Shown: one piece after another, positions 1-7,171 of the stretch
Position numbering within the stretch: position 1 is the stretch's first letter
Layout of the letters: the number at the start of each line of letters is the position of its first letter
Source: Flavobacteriaceae bacterium
GTDB lineage: Bacteria; Bacteroidota; Bacteroidia; Flavobacteriales; Flavobacteriaceae
DNA length: 64,000 bases
Direction of reading: 5' to 3'
NCBI GenBank assembly: GCA_029238215.1
Contig: JAQWGN010000011.1
Location: forward strand, 62,001-126,000
Notes under the pieces: generated by a model
Database searches by the model: none
What the model was told of the DNA's origin: nothing
What the model saw: the letters and a program-made list of their open reading frames with translations, nothing else
Program-made: the position numbers and the translations under genes

Positions 1-298
1 CAACGCTAAAAGCCTTTATGATTTCAGCTTTACCAAGAAGTTCTCGACAGAACTTTGGGGTTTCATCGCCGTGGAGCTGTACCACATCGAGGTTGTGTTG
101 TGTGATAGCATCAATGATTTCTTCTATGCTAGCATTTACAAACACACCAACCTTGGCAATTCCATTTGGAAGGTCTGCTGGAGTAGGGCAGTAGCGCTTT
201 GAGCCGTCCCATAAAATAAACCCCATATAATCAGGCGCTAAGGCTGCAACGTCACTTATGTTGTCGGGTTCTCGCATCCCGCATACTTTCCATTTCAT
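1..298 (-). CDS. trpF: Phosphoribosylanthranilate isomerase, N-terminal part (runs off the window)
   Basis: Catalyses the isomerisation of N-(5-phosphoribosyl)anthranilate, the third step of tryptophan synthesis, in the cytoplasm. Only the first 99 residues are present; the gene leaves the window at base 1. The N-terminus MKWKVCGMREPDNI carries the KVCGM strand with the catalytic Cys typical of TrpF, followed by an MGFILW strand and a VGVFVNAS strand as expected for the beta/alpha barrel. The ATG overlaps the trpC stop by four bases (ATGA), so the two are translationally coupled in the trp operon. Family identity is clear even though incomplete; trpB and trpA presumably follow outside the window (inference). 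Confidence 0.93.
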   Translation of the reverse strand, partial: MKWKVCGMREPDNISDVAALAPDYMGFILWDGSKRYCPTPADLPNGIAKVGVFVNASIEEIIDAITQHNLDVVQLHGDETPKFCRELLGKAEIIKAFSV

Positions 299-1080
299 AA
301 GGAAAAATTTTTGATGAAGGTTTCTGCTGCTTTTCCAGGACTTTGATGGAGCATAAAATGTTCACCCATTAGAAAACCATCATAGCCAACAGCTTCAAGA
401 GTTTTAATTGCATCGTGTGAAGAAATCCCACTTTCAGATATTTTTACCATTTCAGCAGGTATTAATTTGCCAAGCTCCACACTAGTTTCTATGCTTACAG
501 AGAAATCTTTTAGATTTCGATTGTTGACTCCAATTACATCAACGCTGCTCAATGGAGCTGTTTTAAGTTCTTCTGCATTATGAACTTCTAAAAGTATTTC
601 TAATTCGATGCTTCGAGCTGTTTTGGCAAGCTGGATAATTTCTGTTGGAGTTAAGCAGGCAGCAATAAGTAAAATGGCATCAGCACCATAGGCTTTAGCT
701 TCGTGAATTTGATAGGTATCAACAATAAACTCTTTTCGTAATAGTGGTAATGAGCATGCCGACCTCGCTAACAATAAGTCTTCAATAGACCCTCCAAAAT
801 ATTGATTATTTGTTAACACAGACATGGCTGCTACTCCAGCGGCTTCATAACCTAATGCTACCTCAGCTGCACGCGACTGAAGTTTAATTTGTGGTTTGGA
901 AGGGGAGCGTCGTTTGTGTTCAGCCACGATGCCCATAGGGGTCTCTTTGATTTTTGAAGAGAAAGAATGTGTTTTTCGATTATAAAGAGGCATATCACGA
1001 AGCTGAAGTTCCGAAACCACAGCTTTTTTTAGCGATACTTCTTTGCGTTGATCGGATACTATCTGTGCTAAAATACTCAT
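295..1080 (-). CDS. trpC: Indole-3-glycerol phosphate synthase
   Basis: Closes the ring of CdRP to indole-3-glycerol phosphate (tryptophan pathway, cytoplasm). The 261-residue length is normal for a stand-alone TrpC. Visible family motifs: EHKRRSPSK (residues 54-62, with the phosphate/catalytic Lys56), LLRKEFIVD (113-121, Lys116), LLEVH (163-167, Glu166), GVNNRNLKDF (184-193) and SESGI (215-219), then GFLMGE near the C-terminus. Starts with an ATG overlapping the trpD stop by four bases and ends overlapping trpF by four bases, so it sits in the middle of one tightly coupled operon. TrpC and TrpF are separate proteins here, not the fused form of enterobacteria. Confidence 0.97.
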   Translation of the reverse strand: MSILAQIVSDQRKEVSLKKAVVSELQLRDMPLYNRKTHSFSSKIKETPMGIVAEHKRRSPSKPQIKLQSRAAEVALGYEAAGVAAMSVLTNNQYFGGSIEDLLLARSACSLPLLRKEFIVDTYQIHEAKAYGADAILLIAACLTPTEIIQLAKTARSIELEILLEVHNAEELKTAPLSSVDVIGVNNRNLKDFSVSIETSVELGKLIPAEMVKISESGISSHDAIKTLEAVGYDGFLMGEHFMLHQSPGKAAETFIKNFSL

Positions 1081-2072
1081 GCCTTGCTTAATTCTAGAAG
1101 TTTAGTAAATGCGTTTAATGCCTTGCCAGATACTAAAGATTCTTCCGCTTTGGCATATCCTTCAATAAGTGATATTTCGAGTGCTGTAGCAATTGCAGTA
1201 CCAGCGTTTGCGCAGACTACTTGCTTTTGGGCATCAGTAGCTTGATTTTTTAATACAGCGGTAAAAATTGTAGCAGCGTCAGGGATTGAATTTCCTCCAC
1301 CAATTGATGTGGCTGAAAGGGTACTAAGTCCAAAATCAGTAGGTCGAATAAGCTGCTCTCCATTTTTAGAAACGGCTTTTGTAGGTCCTGTAAGCGATAT
1401 TTCGTCGTATCCGTCAAGTGCATGCAGGATGCAAAATTGTTTATCCGTGTCTTGAAATAAAAAGTGATAAAGTCGAAGAAGTGCTAAATTAAATACGCCC
1501 ACAATTTGCCTGTTGGGCGCGCATGGATTAACTAAAGGCCCAAGCATATTAAAAAACGTTTTTAATTTTAATGCACGTCGTATAGGGGCGACATGTTTCA
1601 TGGCAGGGTGAAAAAGCGGCGCATGCAAAATACAAATACCTGCCTGATCAATACAGCGTTCTAAAAAATCGGCATCATTTGAAAATTTAATACCCAAGTG
1701 CTCCATTACATTGCTTGACCCACACGAAGAAGAAACTCCGTAATTTCCGTGTTTTGCAACATGCACCCCGGCACCAGCCGTAACAAACGATGCTAAGGTT
1801 GATATGTTGAAGGTGTCTTTTCCATCTCCACCAGTTCCACATAAATCAATAGGGTTATACGCAGATAGATCAACGGAAATGCACAGTTCCAATAGGGCAT
1901 CTCTAAACCCCGCGAGTTCATCTACTGATATGCTTCGCATCATGTAAACACTCAAAAACGTTGTAATGTGGTAGGGATCAGCCGCACCACTTCCAATATG
2001 AAGCAACGCCTCTTTTGCTTCTTGTTGCGACAGCTTTTCGTGCATAATCAAACGTGCTAAAAACTCTTTCAT
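1077..2072 (-). CDS. trpD: Anthranilate phosphoribosyltransferase
   Basis: Transfers phosphoribose from PRPP to anthranilate, the second step of the pathway. About 331 residues. The PRPP-binding glycine loop DLCGTGGDGKDTFNIST (about residues 76-92), KHGNYGVSSSCGSS and NMLGPLVNP are all present. I place the start at 2072 (MKEFLARLI) rather than the upstream in-frame ATG at 2084 (MGCFMKEF) because 2072 gives the same four-base ATGA overlap with trpG that every other junction in this operon shows, and the protein then begins like other TrpD proteins. Not fused to TrpG, in contrast to E. coli. Confidence 0.96.
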   Translation of the reverse strand: MKEFLARLIMHEKLSQQEAKEALLHIGSGAADPYHITTFLSVYMMRSISVDELAGFRDALLELCISVDLSAYNPIDLCGTGGDGKDTFNISTLASFVTAGAGVHVAKHGNYGVSSSCGSSNVMEHLGIKFSNDADFLERCIDQAGICILHAPLFHPAMKHVAPIRRALKLKTFFNMLGPLVNPCAPNRQIVGVFNLALLRLYHFLFQDTDKQFCILHALDGYDEISLTGPTKAVSKNGEQLIRPTDFGLSTLSATSIGGGNSIPDAATIFTAVLKNQATDAQKQVVCANAGTAIATALEISLIEGYAKAEESLVSGKALNAFTKLLELSKA

Positions 2073-2629
2073 AAAGCAACCCAATTTTTAAGAAGTTGTT
2101 TTCCGTTAGGAGTTAATATAGATTCAGGATGAAACTGTACGCCATAAACAGGATAGCTTTCGTGTTTAAAAGCCATTACTTGGTTGTTTTCTTCTTCTGC
2201 TAAAAGAATAAATCCATCGGGTAGGGGCTTGTTAACTACCCACGAGTGGTAGCGTCCTACTTCAAATTCTTTTGGAAGCCCATTAAAAAGAGGATCATCC
2301 TTAAGTATAGTCATGGCGCTAGACACTCCGTGAAAAACAGTTGAAAGGTTGGTAAGGGTTCCTCCAAATACTTCAGCGATAGCTTGGTGGCCAAGACAAA
2401 CGCCGAGCATGGGTTTTATTTTCGCGTATTGCTTAATAACCGCTTTCAATAAACCTGCTTCATCTGGTATTCCAGGGCCAGGGGAAAGCACGATTTTGTC
2501 GTATGCTGCTACCTCATCAATCGAAAACTGATCATTACGTTTTACCGTAACCTTACAGTTGAGCTCCTCTAAATAATGTACCAAATTAAAGGTGAACGAA
2601 TCGTAATTATCAATGACTATAATATTCAT
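2069..2629 (-). CDS. trpG: Anthranilate synthase component II (glutamine amidotransferase)
   Basis: Supplies ammonia from glutamine to TrpE. The 186-residue protein is a class-I amidotransferase: oxyanion strand SPGPGIPDE (49-57), nucleophile Cys78 in GVCLGHQA, and the His167/Glu169 pair in QFHPES. Overlaps trpE upstream and trpD downstream by four bases each, fitting stoichiometric production with TrpE. In many bacteria TrpG doubles as PabA for folate synthesis; nothing in this window tells whether that is so here. Confidence 0.96.
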   Translation of the reverse strand: MNIIVIDNYDSFTFNLVHYLEELNCKVTVKRNDQFSIDEVAAYDKIVLSPGPGIPDEAGLLKAVIKQYAKIKPMLGVCLGHQAIAEVFGGTLTNLSTVFHGVSSAMTILKDDPLFNGLPKEFEVGRYHSWVVNKPLPDGFILLAEEENNQVMAFKHESYPVYGVQFHPESILTPNGKQLLKNWVAL

Positions 2630-4029
2630 AAAATGTGATTTTCAGCCTTTTCCATAGCTTTGTTTAAAGCACGTAGCTTGTTGTAAACTTCTTGCAATTC
2701 ACTTTCGGGATCTGATTTTGATACTACTCCGGCTCCTGCGTGATAATGCAATGTATTGTCTTTGCTCAAAAATGAGCGAATAATTATGGCGTGGTTATAA
2801 TTTCCTTTAAAATCGATAAAACCAATGGCGCCACCATAAAAAGCTCGGTCACGTGTTTCGTATGCTTCAATTAATTGCATGGCCTTGTGCTTTGGTGCGC
2901 CACTCAGCGTTCCAGCTGGAAAAGTATCGGCTACAATTTGCATTGTTGAGGTACCCTCTTTTTTTTGTCCAGTTACTTTGGAAACTAAATGAATCACATG
3001 CGAATAAAATTGCACTTCACGATCCTTTTCTACAACAACATTGTGTCCATGGCGGCTTAGGTCGTTACGCGCCAAATCGACCAACATCATGTGTTCAGCA
3101 TTTTCTTTAAGGTCTTTTGCCAACGCTACTGCGCGCGCTTCGTCTTGGGCATCGTTACCAGTTCTAACAAAAGTACCTGCAATAGGATGTATTTCAGCTT
3201 TACCATTATCGACTACAAGTTGAGCCTCTGGGGAGCTTCCAAATATTTTATAGTCACCAAAATCGAAATAAAAGATATAAGGTGAAGGGTTTATGGATCT
3301 TAGAATCCGATAAAGGGTGAAATCATCGCCTTTAAATGCTTGCGAAAATCGACGGGAAAGAACAATTTGAAAAACATCACCACGCATGCAATGACCTATC
3401 CCTTTTTTGACAAGCTCAACAAACTCAGCATCCTCCATATTGGAAGTGGGTTCACCCTTTCGTTCAAATGAGAAAGAATCACGGGCAGGTGCTTTTAGGA
3501 GTTGTTCAATCTCGTCAAGGTTGCTTTCACATTCATAACAATGGGAAAATAGCGTTGCCTGGTTGTTAAAAACATTTACAGCAATGATATTTTGATATAA
3601 AGCATAATAGAGTTCTGGAATACCTACATCCCCCTCTTTTTTAGTTAATTCAATATCTTCAAAATATTGTACAGCTTCATAAGAAGTATAACCAAATAGT
3701 CCATTACTTAAAAAACGTGTTTCGGGGATATCTGTTTCAAAACATGAAATAAATGTTTCAAGTGTATCAACTACTGAAACCTCTTTAGTGACTGCTAATT
3801 TTTGAACTGCTCCATCGGGGTATTTTTGGCTCATAACCCTGTTGTGAACTTTAAAAGATGCAATGGGATTAAAGCATATATAAGCTACGCTATTATCGTT
3901 TGCACCATAGTCTGAGCTTTCTAACAACACGCTTTCCGGATATGAATCTCTTATTTTGAGATACATGTTCACTGGCGTCATGGTATCAGTCAAGACTTCT
4001 TTTAAATCTGTTTTTAGTACAAACTTCAT
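2626..4029 (-). CDS. trpE: Anthranilate synthase component I
   Basis: Converts chorismate and ammonia to anthranilate, the committed step of tryptophan synthesis, and is normally feedback-inhibited by tryptophan. 467 residues, the usual length. The N-terminal LLES motif (35-38), part of the Trp-binding pocket, is intact, so feedback inhibition is probably retained (inference). The chorismate-binding half shows FGSSPEAQLVV, the GTFVRTG segment, DLARNDLSRHG, PAGTLSGAPKHKAM and FYGGAIGFID. First gene of the operon; its ATG lies five bases after the T-tract of an attenuator terminator, so expression depends on read-through of that site. Confidence 0.97.
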   Translation of the reverse strand: MKFVLKTDLKEVLTDTMTPVNMYLKIRDSYPESVLLESSDYGANDNSVAYICFNPIASFKVHNRVMSQKYPDGAVQKLAVTKEVSVVDTLETFISCFETDIPETRFLSNGLFGYTSYEAVQYFEDIELTKKEGDVGIPELYYALYQNIIAVNVFNNQATLFSHCYECESNLDEIEQLLKAPARDSFSFERKGEPTSNMEDAEFVELVKKGIGHCMRGDVFQIVLSRRFSQAFKGDDFTLYRILRSINPSPYIFYFDFGDYKIFGSSPEAQLVVDNGKAEIHPIAGTFVRTGNDAQDEARAVALAKDLKENAEHMMLVDLARNDLSRHGHNVVVEKDREVQFYSHVIHLVSKVTGQKKEGTSTMQIVADTFPAGTLSGAPKHKAMQLIEAYETRDRAFYGGAIGFIDFKGNYNHAIIIRSFLSKDNTLHYHAGAGVVSKSDPESELQEVYNKLRALNKAMEKAENHIL

Positions 4030-4033
4030 TGGT

Positions 4034-4072
4034 TAAAAATAAAAAAAGGCTTGTCATATTATGACAAGCCTT
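4034..4072 (-). terminator. trp operon attenuator (intrinsic terminator directly before trpE)
   Basis: On the minus strand a perfect 12-bp stem AAGGCTTGTCAT / ATGACAAGCCTT with a 3-nt loop (4061-4072 pairing with 4046-4057) is followed by a T-tract broken by a single A (bases 4047 to 4034). It lies between a tandem-Trp leader peptide and the trpE start, which is the position of a transcription attenuator rather than of an ordinary end-of-gene terminator. Confidence 0.9.
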
Positions 4073-4096
4073 GTATGAATATAATACACTTATCAT
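4061..4096 (-). promoter_or_regulatory. Predicted trp antiterminator stem
   Basis: On the minus strand ATGATAAG (4096-4089) can pair over all eight positions, with one G-U wobble, with CTTGTCAT (4068-4061), which is the 5' arm of the terminator. The two pairings exclude each other, as needed for a ribosome-position-sensed switch. The loop between the arms is 20 nt. A weak upstream pairing of CTCC at the end of the leader ORF with GGGG just before this arm could act as the competing 1:2 helix. Pairings were found by eye; no energies were calculated. Confidence 0.7.
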
Positions 4097-4103
4097 CCCC
4101 TGT

Positions 4104-4145
4104 TTAGGAGTTCCACCAAAGCGTATTAAAAATGCGTTTTTTCAT
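4104..4145 (-). CDS. trpL: trp operon leader peptide
   Basis: A 13-codon reading frame, MKKRIFNTLWWNS followed by TAA, with two adjacent TGG tryptophan codons at positions 10-11. It sits 75 nt upstream of trpE, downstream of a promoter and upstream of mutually exclusive antiterminator and terminator stems. Ribosome stalling at the Trp codons when charged tRNA-Trp is short would favour the antiterminator and let polymerase into trpE. No Shine-Dalgarno is visible; the promoter element ends only five bases before the ATG, so the message is probably leaderless. The peptide itself needs no function. Recognised from structure and context, not homology. Confidence 0.88.
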   Translation of the reverse strand: MKKRIFNTLWWNS

Positions 4146-4150
4146 CTGTC

Positions 4151-4182
4151 CAAATATAAACAATTAGCTGTTAAAAAAACAA
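4151..4182 (-). promoter_or_regulatory. trp operon promoter
   Basis: Minus-strand TATATTTG (4158-4151) matches the Bacteroidota -7 consensus TAnnTTTG, with TTG at 4182-4180 as the -33 element and a 21-nt spacer. The -33 element begins four bases after the yceI-like gene's stop codon. Predicted start of transcription is at or next to the trpL ATG. Confidence 0.75.
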
Positions 4183-4185
4183 GTC

Positions 4186-4743
4186 TTAGTAGGTAAAGCT
4201 TACACGAAGCTCTAATTCGTCGTTTATTAATTTATCTCCTAAGTCTTCAAAGAAGCTTCCAGAGTGAAATTTCACATCGTACTTAGATCGATCGATTTCT
4301 AATGATGTAGTTGCAGAACTCTCATCCAATTTTAGAATAAATGTTTCTGGATGGGTAATGCCACGAATGGTAAAGTCCCCAGTAACTTTATATCCACCTT
4401 GTGTAGGTACAGCTGATGTAAACACTAGGCTTGCCTTGGGGTGCTCAGCGACACCAAAAAAATCATCGGATTTTAAATGGCCTACAAGTTTGTCAGCATA
4501 TTTCCCTGAAAGATCGGTACATACAATAGTGTTCATGTCCACAGTAATTGAACCACTTGTCAATGTGGCGCCGTTAAATTGTAAACTACCTTCACTAATA
4601 GCGATAGTTCCTTCGTGTGAGTCTGTTGTTATTTTAGACCCTTTCCATTCAATTACACCATTTTCTATGGCCCTTTTTTGTGCTTGTACGTTTAAGGTTG
4701 TTAAGGCTATTGCCAGTAGTATAAATATATTTTTGTTTTTCAT
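4186..4743 (-). CDS. YceI family periplasmic lipid-binding-like protein
   Basis: 185 residues with an N-terminal signal peptide (FILLAIALTTLNVQA, cleavage after about residue 21) and the YceI lipocalin-like beta-barrel pattern: VIEWKGSKI, GSITVDMNTI, LVGHLKSDDFFGVAEHPKAS, VTGDFTIRGITHPETF. YceI proteins bind isoprenoid-type lipids in the periplasm, but the physiological role is usually unknown. It lies 16 bases after the MarR gene on the same strand, so the two are probably co-transcribed and the regulator may control it. Some flavobacterial YceI genes respond to stress; nothing here proves that. Confidence 0.9.
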   Translation of the reverse strand: MKNKNIFILLAIALTTLNVQAQKRAIENGVIEWKGSKITTDSHEGTIAISEGSLQFNGATLTSGSITVDMNTIVCTDLSGKYADKLVGHLKSDDFFGVAEHPKASLVFTSAVPTQGGYKVTGDFTIRGITHPETFILKLDESSATTSLEIDRSKYDVKFHSGSFFEDLGDKLINDELELRVSFTY

Positions 4744-4759
4744 TTTTATTGATTTAATA

Positions 4760-5179
4760 TTAATTTTTCGTTTTAAATTTTGTTATTAATTCGAATAGTT
4801 GTTTTTTTTCAGTCTCGCTTAAATTTTTAGTGAGCTTTTTTTCAATAGCCTCCAAAACAGGTTCAATTTCTTCCAACATTGTAAGACCATTTTTTGTAAT
4901 AAAAATCTCCACTTTTCGCCTGTTATTTTCACAAGTTTTACGGGTTACCAATCGTTTTTCTATCAATCGGTCCACAAGTCTTGAAGTATTACTCATTCTG
5001 TGTATCATTTCATTGGTAACACATTCTAACGAAGCAGCTTCACCCTTTCTTCCCCGCAGTATACGCAGAACATTAAATTGTTGAATACTCAACCCGAATT
5101 GTTGAACTGTTGTGTTAATATCTTCAGTTACATCATTTCCGGCTTGCATCAATGCTACTAATACTTTTCGACTAATCAT
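4760..5179 (-). CDS. MarR family transcriptional regulator
   Basis: 139-residue winged-helix repressor-type protein. The DNA-binding core runs from LSIQQFNVLRILRG (about 30-43) through the recognition helix RMSNTSRLVDRLIEKRLVTR (20 residues, about 65-84) and the wing CENNRRKVEIFIT; N- and C-terminal helices would form the dimer interface. Starts with the ATG at 5179, directly at a perfect inverted repeat that may be its own operator. Divergent from a rhodanese gene and upstream of a YceI gene, its likely targets. The ligand is unknown. Confidence 0.9.
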   Translation of the reverse strand: MISRKVLVALMQAGNDVTEDINTTVQQFGLSIQQFNVLRILRGRKGEAASLECVTNEMIHRMSNTSRLVDRLIEKRLVTRKTCENNRRKVEIFITKNGLTMLEEIEPVLEAIEKKLTKNLSETEKKQLFELITKFKTKN

Positions 5180-5190
5180 TGTTATAACAA
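5179..5190. promoter_or_regulatory. Candidate MarR operator
   Basis: Perfect 12-bp palindrome TTGTTATAACAA that overlaps the first base of the marR start codon and lies between the marR promoter and its ATG. The related half-site TTGTT recurs at 5195-5199 and twice in the run after the divergent promoter. Position fits autorepression; binding by this protein is inference. Confidence 0.5.
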
Positions 5191-5202
5191 CTATTGTTGG
5201 TA

Positions 5203-5210
5203 CAAATGTA
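5203..5210 (-). promoter_or_regulatory. marR-yceI promoter -7 element
   Basis: Minus-strand TACATTTG matches TAnnTTTG; it gives a 5' UTR of about 20 nt that contains the palindromic operator candidate. Confidence 0.6.
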
Positions 5211-5230
5211 TGATTTATTTTTGAATAATA

Positions 5231-5238
5231 TATATTTG
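5231..5238 (+). promoter_or_regulatory. Rhodanese gene promoter -7 element
   Basis: TATATTTG, a perfect TAnnTTTG match, 19 bases before the ATG at 5258. No convincing TTG at the -33 distance. Back to back with the marR promoter. Confidence 0.55.
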
Positions 5239-5257
5239 TTGTTGAAAATGTAAGAAC

Positions 5258-5638
5258 ATGCTTAGGATTGTAATTGTTTTAATGTTAACAGTCTCGTGCA
5301 TGTCTTCACCAAAAAAACGAATCCCTATGAACGAACTATCTCCAACCGAGTGGGCTGAATTGCACAGTCAAACACCAGAAGCTGTAATCCTTGATGTACG
5401 CACCGAGGAAGAATTTGAAAGCGGCTATATTGCAGGTGCAATAAATCTTGACATTCGCGGAGGGGCTGAATTTTTAGCATCCATTGAAGCGCTCGACACA
5501 TCCAAAGCGTATTTTGTTTATTGTCGATCTGGTGCTCGTAGCGGACAAGCCTGTCAGCTTATGGGTCAAATGGGATTTGAAACAGTATATAATCTTGAAG
5601 GTGGCGTCCTTGCTTGGGAGGACGATTTGGAGGAGTAA
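5258..5638 (+). CDS. Rhodanese-domain lipoprotein
   Basis: 126 residues. The N-terminus MLRIVIVLMLTVSCMSS looks like a lipoprotein signal with a lipobox LTVSC, so the protein is probably anchored in the periplasm. One rhodanese domain follows: VILDVRTEEEFESGYIAGAINLD, then the active-site loop CRSGAR with catalytic Cys89, and GGVLAWEDD at the end. Six-residue loops of this type belong to single-domain sulfurtransferases. The sulfur donor and acceptor are unknown. Divergent from marR, so possibly controlled by it. Confidence 0.88.
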   Translation: MLRIVIVLMLTVSCMSSPKKRIPMNELSPTEWAELHSQTPEAVILDVRTEEEFESGYIAGAINLDIRGGAEFLASIEALDTSKAYFVYCRSGARSGQACQLMGQMGFETVYNLEGGVLAWEDDLEE

Positions 5639-5650
5639 TTCTTTTTTGCG

Positions 5651-6916
5651 GTGCGCGAAAAACTGCTCGCCTACATATGGAAAACACAAAATTTTTGTCG
5701 TTCCCCTTTACTTACAACGGACGGCAGAAAACTTGTTGTTGTTAAGCCCGGACATGAAAACCCATTAGCAGGTCCTGACTTCTTTGAAGCACACATCCAA
5801 ATTGATTCAACCTTATGGGTAGGACATGTCGAGATTCATGTTCGTGCGTCAGATTGGTTTAGTCATCAGCACCAACATGACACAGCTTATGATAATGTAA
5901 TTTTACATGTTGTTTGGGATGATGATATTCCCGTATATGACGCAAGTCAACAGCCCATGCCAACTTTATCTCTTTCCGATTTCGCTTCAAAACCCCTAAT
6001 TGAAAAGCATGAAAAATGGACGTCACAAAAGGGAAAATGGATTTTATGCGCCGACGAGTTTCATAAGGTTTCTAAGGTTGTACTTCATCAATTTTGGGAT
6101 CGTTTATATGTAGAGCGCCTTGTGGAAAAAACAAGTTTATTTCAAAGCTGGCTTTCTCTTTCTAAGAATAACTGGGAAGCTGCTTTTTTTGTTGCGCTTG
6201 CTAAAGGGTTTGGACTCCAGTTTAACGGAATGTTATTTGCGCAAATAGCCCTTTCGATCCCTTGGAATGTGGTTATGCGTAACACTGAATTAATATCATT
6301 AGAAGCACTTTTTATGGGACAAGCACGTCTTTTAGATGAGCCAAGTTCAAGCAGATTTTTCAATACACTAAAAAATGAATACACCTATTTACAACATAAA
6401 TTTAAACTTAACCCAATCCCTGAAAAAGTTAAATTTTTTAGATTACGTCCTCCAAATTTCCCCACGATTCGTTTATCACAATTTGCAAGTCTTTTGCATA
6501 ATCAACCCCGTATATTTAATAGAGTGCTAGAGGCAAATAGTTTGGAGGATTTTTATGCGATAATTGATGCAAAAACAAGTGTATTTTGGGAAACGCACTA
6601 CAATTTCAATACGCCTTCAAAAAAAAGGACTCACAGATTGACGAAGTCTTTTAAGCAGCTTTTGATGCTCAATACCATTTTTCCTTTCCTTTTTCATTAT
6701 TACAGTTATTTGGGAAATTCAAAAAAGGATAAGGTTTTGGATTGGGTACGTCAATTACCCCCTGAAAAAAATAATTATACAAACGGGTTTGCTCAACTTG
6801 GATGTGAAGTTCAGGATGCCTTAGAAAGCCAAGCTTGTATTCAATTAAAAACGACTTATTGCACGCCCAAAAGATGTCTCCAATGTGCGATTGGACACCA
6901 ACTCTTAAATCTTTGA
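5651..6916 (+). CDS. DUF2851 family protein
   Basis: 421 residues, starting at a GTG 12 bases after the rhodanese stop (MREKLLAYIWKTQNF). The opening, with LVVVKPGHENPLAGPDFFEAHI (split here as PGHENPLAGPDFFEA) and WVGHVEIHVRASDW, and the C-terminal cysteine cluster CxxxxCxxC (YCTPKRCLQCAIG) are typical of the DUF2851 family, which is widespread and nearly restricted to Bacteroidota. The conserved acidic/His residues near the N-terminus and the terminal Cys motif hint at metal binding, but no activity is known to me. Likely in one transcript with the rhodanese and PspC genes. Confidence 0.85.
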   Translation: MREKLLAYIWKTQNFCRSPLLTTDGRKLVVVKPGHENPLAGPDFFEAHIQIDSTLWVGHVEIHVRASDWFSHQHQHDTAYDNVILHVVWDDDIPVYDASQQPMPTLSLSDFASKPLIEKHEKWTSQKGKWILCADEFHKVSKVVLHQFWDRLYVERLVEKTSLFQSWLSLSKNNWEAAFFVALAKGFGLQFNGMLFAQIALSIPWNVVMRNTELISLEALFMGQARLLDEPSSSRFFNTLKNEYTYLQHKFKLNPIPEKVKFFRLRPPNFPTIRLSQFASLLHNQPRIFNRVLEANSLEDFYAIIDAKTSVFWETHYNFNTPSKKRTHRLTKSFKQLLMLNTIFPFLFHYYSYLGNSKKDKVLDWVRQLPPEKNNYTNGFAQLGCEVQDALESQACIQLKTTYCTPKRCLQCAIGHQLLNL

Positions 6917-6929
6917 TTACTTTTGCTTA

Positions 6930-7157
6930 ATGAGTTTGCTCCACGAAACACGCTATTTTTTTGAAAAACGAGGGTTTGAGGTTTGCTCACGCCTTGCCGA
7001 ACGATTAGGCATGAAGGCTAAAAATGTTCGTATTTTTTTTATTTATATTAGTTTTTTCTCATTGGGGGTCGGCTTTGCCTTATATTTAGTACTTGCCTTT
7101 TGGCTCAAAATGAAAGATTTCCTATTTGCTAAACGCTCGTCTGTGTTCGATCTCTAA
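6930..7157 (+). CDS. PspC domain membrane protein
   Basis: 75 residues. CSRLAERLGMKAKNVRIFFIY resembles the PspC start (cytoplasmic segment then membrane-entry helix), followed by one strong transmembrane segment ISFFSLGVGFALYLVLAFWL. Stand-alone short PspC proteins are common in flavobacteria; the link to the phage-shock envelope stress response is by family only. Starts 13 bases after the DUF2851 gene. Confidence 0.85.
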   Translation: MSLLHETRYFFEKRGFEVCSRLAERLGMKAKNVRIFFIYISFFSLGVGFALYLVLAFWLKMKDFLFAKRSSVFDL

Positions 7158-7171
7158 TTAATCTATATTCT

